NCBI GenBank assembly: GCA_017305665.1
Contig: JAFKKH010000007.1
Location: 295,292-359,291, forward strand
Direction: 5' to 3'
Length of the DNA: 64,000 bases
DNA from: Hyphomicrobiales bacterium
GTDB taxonomy: Bacteria > Pseudomonadota > Alphaproteobacteria > Rhizobiales > Xanthobacteraceae
The notes under the pieces are model-generated. The model made no database searches. It saw only the letters and a program-made list of their open reading frames with translations, and was not told the origin of the DNA. Both the position numbers and the translations under genes were made by a program. Shown piece by piece: positions 59,311 through 64,000 of the stretch (its first letter is position 1; every line of letters begins with the position of its first letter).

Positions 59311-60123
59311 TCAGCCTGCCGGTTGCAGCGCGCCGGGACGAATATTGCGGCCTTCCGTCTGCCCTCCGCGCATGCCGGTCTGCCAGATCGACGCCTTCTG
59401 CTCGATCCATCGCAACGCGGCGCTGAACGCAACCGTCATCGCCAGCACCAGAAGCACGCCGGCGAACACATGCGGGCTGTCGAGAATAGTCCGGTAGCGC
59501 GATATCAGATAACCGATGCCGGCCGACGAGATCAGCATTTCGGACACAACGACGCCGACGATAACCAGCGCGCCACCGACCCTTAATCCCGACAGGACCG
59601 TCGGGATCGCTGCTGGAATAATGACGCGCACCAGGAGCTGACTAAGAGTGGCCCCCATGCTCCGCGCCGCCAGCAGCAATTGCGGATCGATGGTCTGAAT
59701 GCCGGCGGCGGTCGACAGCATCGTCGGCAGGAATCCATAGATGGACGCAAACGCGATCTTCGATTCGGAGCCGATGCCGAGCCATACGGTGAATACCGGA
59801 TAAAGTATCACCAGCGGGACCGCATAGAGACTGGAAATCATCGGCATGATGAGAATGCGCGCACGCGACAGGCTGCCCACAACAGCGCCAGCCAGAATGC
59901 CGAAGCCGCAAGCGAACACCATGGACACCGCGACCTCGTAGAGAGTCACAACAAGTGCATGTCCGTATTCACCGGCTTCGTTCCATCCCGCCACCAGTGT
60001 CGACGACAGCGACGGCAGGAACAGCTCGGGAATAAGACCGGTGCGCGGCAGCACCTCCCACAGAACAACGAGGGAAAAGATGATCAGCCGACGGAGCGTG
60101 TTTGCGGACATTACGGCGCTCAT
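59311..60123 (-). CDS. ABC transporter permease (SsuC/TauC/ThiX-like), second permease
   Basis: A 270-residue permease with six hydrophobic helices and the EAA loop LAARSMGATLSQLLVRVIIPAAIPTVLSGLRVGGALVIVGVVVSEM, typical of sulfonate, taurine, nitrate or pyrimidine-precursor importers. It overlaps the ATPase gene by four bases. It differs clearly from the other permease at 60905, so the two may form a heterodimeric channel, unlike SsuC which is usually a homodimer. Confidence 0.86.
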   Translation of the reverse strand: MSAVMSANTLRRLIIFSLVVLWEVLPRTGLIPELFLPSLSSTLVAGWNEAGEYGHALVVTLYEVAVSMVFACGFGILAGAVVGSLSRARILIMPMISSLYAVPLVILYPVFTVWLGIGSESKIAFASIYGFLPTMLSTAAGIQTIDPQLLLAARSMGATLSQLLVRVIIPAAIPTVLSGLRVGGALVIVGVVVSEMLISSAGIGYLISRYRTILDSPHVFAGVLLVLAMTVAFSAALRWIEQKASIWQTGMRGGQTEGRNIRPGALQPAG

Positions 60124-60926
60124 GCTGATTTACGAATATGTCGCCAGATGCGGTCACGCAGGCTGCCGAATACGTCACCGCTGAGCATTTCGTAGGTCCG
60201 GGGACGTGGCAGTGAAACCGTCAGATGGTCGACGATACGCCCGGGGCGTGCCGACATGACCACGACTTCATCGGCGAGGTAGACGGCTTCGGTCAGGCTG
60301 TGCGTCACGAACACCACCGTCTTTCCCGTCGCCGCCCAGATGCGCAGCAATTCATCCCCCATCGTCATGCGGGTTTGCTCATCCAGCGCGGCAAACGGCT
60401 CATCCATGAGCAGCACTGGAGGATCCTGGACCAGGCCGCGCGCAATCGATACGCGCTGCTTCATGCCGCCCGACAATTCGTGCGGATGGCGTTTGCCGAA
60501 ACCGTCGAGCCCGACCAGTTTCAGTGCATCCTGCGCCTTGGCGCGCCGCTCCACCTTGGGTGTACCACGCAGCGTCAGCGGAAACTCGATGTTCTCCTCC
60601 GCCGTCAGCCATGGAAACAGGCTCGCCTCCTGGAAAACTACACCGACCCGATTTGGATCCGGCTTCGGGATCGGCGCGCCATTGATCAGAACCGTACCTG
60701 AGGTCTGCTGACGCAACCCCGCCATCATCATCAGCAAGGTCGACTTGCCACACCCGCTCGGCCCGACCAAAACGACGAACCGACCCGGCTTGACCTCCAT
60801 CGACACATCCTCAAGTGCCGTGACATCCTGGGTGGACGTCTTGAAGACCTGCCCCACACCGCGGATCTCGACCGCCCCCGCCCGCGAGGCCGGTTTGAGT
60901 GGAGTTATGTTCGCCAGTGGCTGCAT
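60120..60926 (-). CDS. ABC transporter ATP-binding protein (SsuB/TauB-like)
   Basis: A 268-residue ABC ATPase with Walker A GPSGCGKST, Q-loop VFQEASLFPWLTAEENI, signature LSGGMKQR, Walker B PVLLMDEPFAALDEQTR and H-loop FVTHSLTEAVYLAD. These are features of the nitrate/sulfonate/taurine group. ATG 60926 was preferred to a GTG at 60941; either way the start overlaps the end of the upstream permease. It powers import through the two flanking permeases. Confidence 0.88.
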   Translation of the reverse strand: MQPLANITPLKPASRAGAVEIRGVGQVFKTSTQDVTALEDVSMEVKPGRFVVLVGPSGCGKSTLLMMMAGLRQQTSGTVLINGAPIPKPDPNRVGVVFQEASLFPWLTAEENIEFPLTLRGTPKVERRAKAQDALKLVGLDGFGKRHPHELSGGMKQRVSIARGLVQDPPVLLMDEPFAALDEQTRMTMGDELLRIWAATGKTVVFVTHSLTEAVYLADEVVVMSARPGRIVDHLTVSLPRPRTYEMLSGDVFGSLRDRIWRHIRKSA

Positions 60927-61663
60927 CGCGTTTCGATCCACCTGATGAGTTCATTGAAGGCAATGGCGATCACTGAAATCATCACCACGCCGGCGAGCAA
61001 CTGCTTCATCTGGAAATTCTCACCCCATGTCGCGATCTGATGGCCAAAGCCGTTCCGCGAGGCATACATCTCCGCCAGCATGACGCCGGTCAAATTGAAG
61101 ATCATCGAAATTCGCAACGCCTCCAGCAGCACAGGAAGCATACTCGGCAAATAAACCCGGAAGGCGGTCTGAGCCGTGGTGGCACCGTAGGATCGCGCGA
61201 CTGTGAGATGCTCGATCTTCACGGACTCGACAGCCGCTGTTGTCGACATGATCACGATGAAGATCGTTGAAAAGAAGCCGTAACCGACCTTCTCCGCGAA
61301 ACCAACGCCAAACACCAGAATGAACATTGGCAAGAAGATCGATTTTGGAATGCTGAAAGCGAAGAACAGCAGAGGTTTCGCCACGTCAGCGAAGTAGCGA
61401 TTCTCCGCGATCAGAAATCCGATCAAAGCTCCGAGCGGGACAGCAAGGATAAAGGCGGTCAGAACCTCACTCGCCGTCACGAGGAGATCGTTGCGAACGC
61501 TTGCGCGTTGCAGCAGTTCGCCAAGCATAGCCAGCGAATCCGACGCCGAGGGAAGTAGCCGCGGATTGACAATTCCCGTCCGCGACAGTGTTTCCCACAG
61601 CAGAAACACCGCCACGACAACGGCAACACGCGCCAGCTTGAATCCCAGCGTCCCGCTCATCAT
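60905..61663 (-). CDS. ABC transporter permease (SsuC/TauC-like), first permease
   Basis: A 252-residue permease with six hydrophobic helices and the coupling loop TVARSYGATTAQTAFRVYLPSMLPVLLEALRISMIFNLTGVMLAEMYAS. It lies five bases downstream of the substrate-binding protein and overlaps the ATPase gene. Sequence and length differ from the permease at 59311, so it is not a recent duplicate. Confidence 0.86.
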   Translation of the reverse strand: MMSGTLGFKLARVAVVVAVFLLWETLSRTGIVNPRLLPSASDSLAMLGELLQRASVRNDLLVTASEVLTAFILAVPLGALIGFLIAENRYFADVAKPLLFFAFSIPKSIFLPMFILVFGVGFAEKVGYGFFSTIFIVIMSTTAAVESVKIEHLTVARSYGATTAQTAFRVYLPSMLPVLLEALRISMIFNLTGVMLAEMYASRNGFGHQIATWGENFQMKQLLAGVVMISVIAIAFNELIRWIETRCSHWRT

Positions 61664-61668
61664 CCAAC

Positions 61669-62640
61669 TCAGAGCTTGGTTGGGACGATCTTGAACTGGG
61701 TCGACATGATATCCGCGGCCGGCACGAGATCCTTCATGCCGCCAAGCTTAGCCATGTCGAGCGCAAGCTGAAGTTCCTTCTCGATGTTGGGAGCATCCAT
61801 ATTGCCGTTGGTTTCCAGCTTCAGGATCGTATTTTCGTATTCCAGCGCCGCAATCTCGGCCGGAATCTCATACAGATCGGCGATCAATTTTACCGTAACG
61901 TCGCGATGGCTCCGCATGAAGTCCAGCGCGCCGTACAGGGCATTCAGCGCCTTTTGCACGGCTGCCGGCTTCTCCTGAATGTATTTGTCCGTTGCGATCC
62001 AGCCAGCAGTAAGATTTGGCGGCACTTCCTTGGCATAGTCGAGGATCATGCGCGCTTCGCCCGATTTCGAGATTTGAAAGCTCAATGGCGAATACACGAC
62101 CGCGGCGTCCACGTTACCGGCGAGCAGGTTAGGCACGAGGCCGCCGCCGCCGACCGGCACGCGGGTGAAATTGATCTTCTTCTCCTGCTGGGTCCACAGC
62201 GCCAAGAGGTCCGAGCCGGAGCCGGCCGACGTGATACCGACTTTCTTGCCTTCCAGGTCTTTCACATCGAGCTTCGATTTCGACAACACCATGAGCTGCC
62301 AGCCGAAGTTACCCATCGCAGCGCTCGCAACGACCTTCGACATCACGCCCTTCTTGCGGCCCGCGGAAGGCAGGGAGCATGCGTCGAGAATCAGATCGGA
62401 CGCACCCGCAGCCATCGCCTCGAAGGTTTCAGCCCCGCCACGATAGATTGTCAGCTCCGCATCGATGCCTTCCTTTTGGAAGAACTTCTGCTGCACGGCA
62501 GTTTGGGCAATCGTCGTCGGCCAATAGGTTTTCGTCGGTAGACCGATACGGACCTTCGCCGCCGCTTGCGCAACCCCGGGGATCGCCAACAGCGCTGTCG
62601 ATGTCATGGTCGCCAGCATGTGGCGTCGTGTGATGATCAT
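61669..62640 (-). CDS. ABC transporter substrate-binding protein (NMT1/SsuA-like)
   Basis: A 323-residue periplasmic protein. A Sec-type leader (MLATMTSTALLAIPGVAQA) with an upstream TRRH is followed by the NMT1/THI5-like core KVRIGLPTKTYWPTTIAQTAVQQKFFQKEGIDAELTIYRGG and LLAGNVDAAVVYSPLSFQISK. The family includes binding proteins for sulfonates, nitrate, thiamine precursors and aromatic amides. It starts the operon of importer, deacetylase, FAH and MetE-like genes. The ligand is unknown. Confidence 0.85.
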   Translation of the reverse strand: MIITRRHMLATMTSTALLAIPGVAQAAAKVRIGLPTKTYWPTTIAQTAVQQKFFQKEGIDAELTIYRGGAETFEAMAAGASDLILDACSLPSAGRKKGVMSKVVASAAMGNFGWQLMVLSKSKLDVKDLEGKKVGITSAGSGSDLLALWTQQEKKINFTRVPVGGGGLVPNLLAGNVDAAVVYSPLSFQISKSGEARMILDYAKEVPPNLTAGWIATDKYIQEKPAAVQKALNALYGALDFMRSHRDVTVKLIADLYEIPAEIAALEYENTILKLETNGNMDAPNIEKELQLALDMAKLGGMKDLVPAADIMSTQFKIVPTKL

Positions 62641-62703
62641 GTCGTATTTTCTCCCTGCTTGTTGATTTCTTCGAAAGCTTAACGCCTTCTATCAAGCTCC
62701 GAT

Positions 62704-63411
62704 TTACTCCTGCGCCTGCGGTGAAGCCAATTCGACGAGGCGTCTTGTGGTCATGAAATGCTCGGAAAGCGCGGCAACCGCTGCATCTGCATCGCGCCGA
62801 AGCACGGCCTCGACGATCGCTGCGTGTTCGGCTTCGACATCGCGCAACTTGCCGGCTTCCCGACGGATCGACAGCCGCCGATAGCGCTCGCTTTGTTCAT
62901 GAAGGACATCGCGAAAGCCGAGCAACCATTGCGACCCACAGGCATTCACCAGCGCGCGATGGAAAACGTGGTGGCGCAAAATCCATGGTTCATAGTGGTG
63001 CGTCGGATTCTCGGGGTGGCGATAGGGAACGGAGTTCAGGTCTGCAAACGCGGCTTTGATAGACGACAACCAAGCCTCGTCTCCACGTTCAATGGACCGG
63101 CGCAGCGCCAGGCTTTCAATATCGATGCGAGTCCGCGTGACGTCCTCGAGATCGGCAAGCGAGACGGGACTGACCCGAAAACCTCGTTGATCGGAGGCCT
63201 GCACCAGTCCGTCCGCAACCAGACGGGATAGAGCTTCCCGCACGGCCGCCAAACTGACCGAGAACTGTTTCGCCAAACCGGAAATGTGAAGCTTTTGGCC
63301 AGGGGACACGCTCGCCGAGAGAATGTCGGCGCGCAGACGTCCATAGACGGCGGATGTCAGCGTCCGCGGACCATTATCATTCGCAAGAATATTCAGCGAG
63401 AGAGCTTCCAT
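62704..63411 (-). CDS. GntR-family (FCD) transcriptional regulator
   Basis: A 235-residue FCD-type GntR regulator with helix-turn-helix LHISGLAKQFSVSLAAVREALSRLVADGLVQASDQRGFRV (about residues 40-80) and a C-terminal domain with metal-type histidines (HHYEPWILRHHVFHRALVNA). ATG 63411 was preferred to an in-frame TTG at 63435; neither has a strong ribosome site. It is upstream of and in the same direction as the ABC/MetE operon, 63 bp before the binding-protein gene, and very likely regulates it. Confidence 0.84.
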   Translation of the reverse strand: MEALSLNILANDNGPRTLTSAVYGRLRADILSASVSPGQKLHISGLAKQFSVSLAAVREALSRLVADGLVQASDQRGFRVSPVSLADLEDVTRTRIDIESLALRRSIERGDEAWLSSIKAAFADLNSVPYRHPENPTHHYEPWILRHHVFHRALVNACGSQWLLGFRDVLHEQSERYRRLSIRREAGKLRDVEAEHAAIVEAVLRRDADAAVAALSEHFMTTRRLVELASPQAQE

Positions 63412-63544
63412 TTGCTCAAAGCTGACACACAGCAAACGAAATCGTCAATCGAAAATCGATATTTTTTGCGAGAGCGTGATACAACTCCTGCCATACAAGG
63501 TGATCGGCTAGCAGCTCCGACGTTTCTGGCCAAAGTTCTGTTTC

Positions 63545-63804
63545 GGCTACCGGAGCCGCGTGGCACCACGTTGATGCCGTTGTCGAAGCAGTATTTCAGG
63601 GCCCGCGCCCCTGCTCGGTGGTCTCCGGCAACGCCACCACCATCGGCGGCTGGCGATACGCGGTCAGACGACCCGACTCGTACTGCAGCATTTCCGCGGC
63701 GCTGGAGATGACGCCATCGCCGGTACGATCGCGCTGAAATCGGCGATGATCGCATCGCGTCGGTTCAACACCGTCTGGTTCGAGGTCGGCATCATGATAG
63801 CCAT
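63545..63804 (-). pseudogene. glcD relic (glycolate oxidase FAD-subunit N-terminus)
   Basis: On the minus strand the sequence MAIMMPTSNQTVLNRRDA opens a frame that then shifts to GDGVISSAAEMLQYESGRLT and TAYRQPPMVVALPETTEQ, and shifts again to ALKYCFDNGINVVPRGSG. These three pieces, in order, are the start of GlcD, the FAD-binding subunit of glycolate oxidase (about 490 aa). Two frameshifts separate them, and after VVPRG the match ends, so at least 80 percent of the gene is gone. It is a clear pseudogene. The intact copy, if any, is outside the window. Confidence 0.75.
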
Positions 63805-63844
63805 GCGGTCTGCCGGGCAACGAACAAGAAAAGCATCGATGATC

Positions 63845-64000
63845 TTACTCTGCCTGCTCGATTTCGGCGAGTTCTTGACCTTCCTGGACGATATCGCCGA
63901 TTTTGCATGTGATGGATTTCAGGACGCCGGCGTAGGGGGCGCGCAGGGTCTGCTCCATCTTCATCACTTCCAGGGTGAGGATCGGCGCGCCCTTCTCGAG
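63845..64000 (-). CDS. Acyl-CoA carboxylase biotin-carrier C-terminus, runs off right edge
   Basis: The last 51 residues of a protein whose 5' part lies beyond the window. The biotinylation motif EVMKMEQ is visible, with the biotin on the Lys, and the domain closes with SITCKIGDIVQEGQELAEIE. This is the biotinyl domain of the alpha subunit of propionyl-, methylcrotonyl- or geranyl-CoA carboxylase, or a small biotin-carrier protein. The short fragment does not decide which. The TAA is at 63845-63847. Confidence 0.82.
   Translation of the reverse strand, partial: LEKGAPILTLEVMKMEQTLRAPYAGVLKSITCKIGDIVQEGQELAEIEQAE

Overview
The window reads as chromosomal DNA of an alphaproteobacterium, most likely of the Nitrobacteraceae/Bradyrhizobium-Rhodopseudomonas-Afipia type. 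The reasons are its moderately high GC, many catabolic operons each with its own branched-chain-amino-acid-type (Liv) ABC importer, a NnrR/NnrS nitric-oxide region, and an FdsGB-FdsA formate dehydrogenase. No tRNA, rRNA, CRISPR array or complete insertion sequence was found. The assignment rests on gene content only.

Layout. (1) 1-14.0 kb: an aromatic/acyl-CoA catabolic region with a two-component-type flavin monooxygenase, a VOC (extradiol dioxygenase-like) protein, a beta-keto-acid cleavage enzyme, a 3-hydroxyisobutyrate dehydrogenase-like enzyme, then a long leftward operon (FadH/old-yellow-enzyme reductase, Liv importer, TetR, CoA ligase) divergent from an MFS carrier. (2) 14.1-20.6 kb: an NO/denitrification accessory region: MIP18 (DUF59), two DUF2249 proteins, a haem-copper-oxidase-I-like membrane protein, NnrS, a Crp/Fnr (NnrR-like) regulator, a PAS protein, a DUF6522-like protein, and an NsrR-like palindrome. 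No nitrate, nitrite or NO reductase is present here. (3) 20.7-32.6 kb: a second catabolic module, a Liv importer operon divergent from CoA ligase, TetR, SDR, a 4-hydroxyacetophenone-monooxygenase-type BVMO, a second CoA ligase and a DsbA-fold isomerase. (4) 32.8-46.0 kb: a molybdenum/tungsten island: FdsA, fused FdsGB, TusA, MoeA, FdhD, MobA, an ArsR regulator, two further MoeA paralogues (one degenerate, one fused to a periplasmic-binding-like domain) and TupAB without a TupC ATPase. (5) 46.2-51.5 kb: a probable sugar-acid/carboxylate module with two DHDPS-family lyases, an orphan Liv-type binding protein, an enolase-superfamily protein and a GntR regulator. (6) 51.5-54.0 kb: a gene-poor scar with a truncated DASS transporter. 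(7) 54-56.5 kb: TetR divergent from a secreted alpha/beta-hydrolase-cupin fusion and an isochorismatase-family hydrolase. (8) 56.7-63.4 kb: a tight leftward operon of an SsuABC/TauABC-like importer with two different permeases, a NodB-fold deacetylase, a fumarylacetoacetate-hydrolase-family enzyme and a short MetE-like protein, with a GntR regulator upstream. The right edge holds a glcD relic and the biotinylated C-terminus of an acyl-CoA carboxylase.

Together the genes describe a metabolically versatile organism: separate importers feed separate peripheral pathways that end in CoA thioesters. A formate-oxidising molybdo/tungsto-enzyme is packed with its cofactor genes, and an NO-responsive accessory set lies between the catabolic operons. 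The most unusual points are the degenerate and fused MoeA paralogues beside TupAB, the hydrolase with Asn in place of its nucleophile, the MetE/FAH/NodB/ABC operon of unknown substrate, the enolase-superfamily and DHDPS-family enzymes lacking canonical catalytic residues, and a series of palindromic operators between divergent genes.
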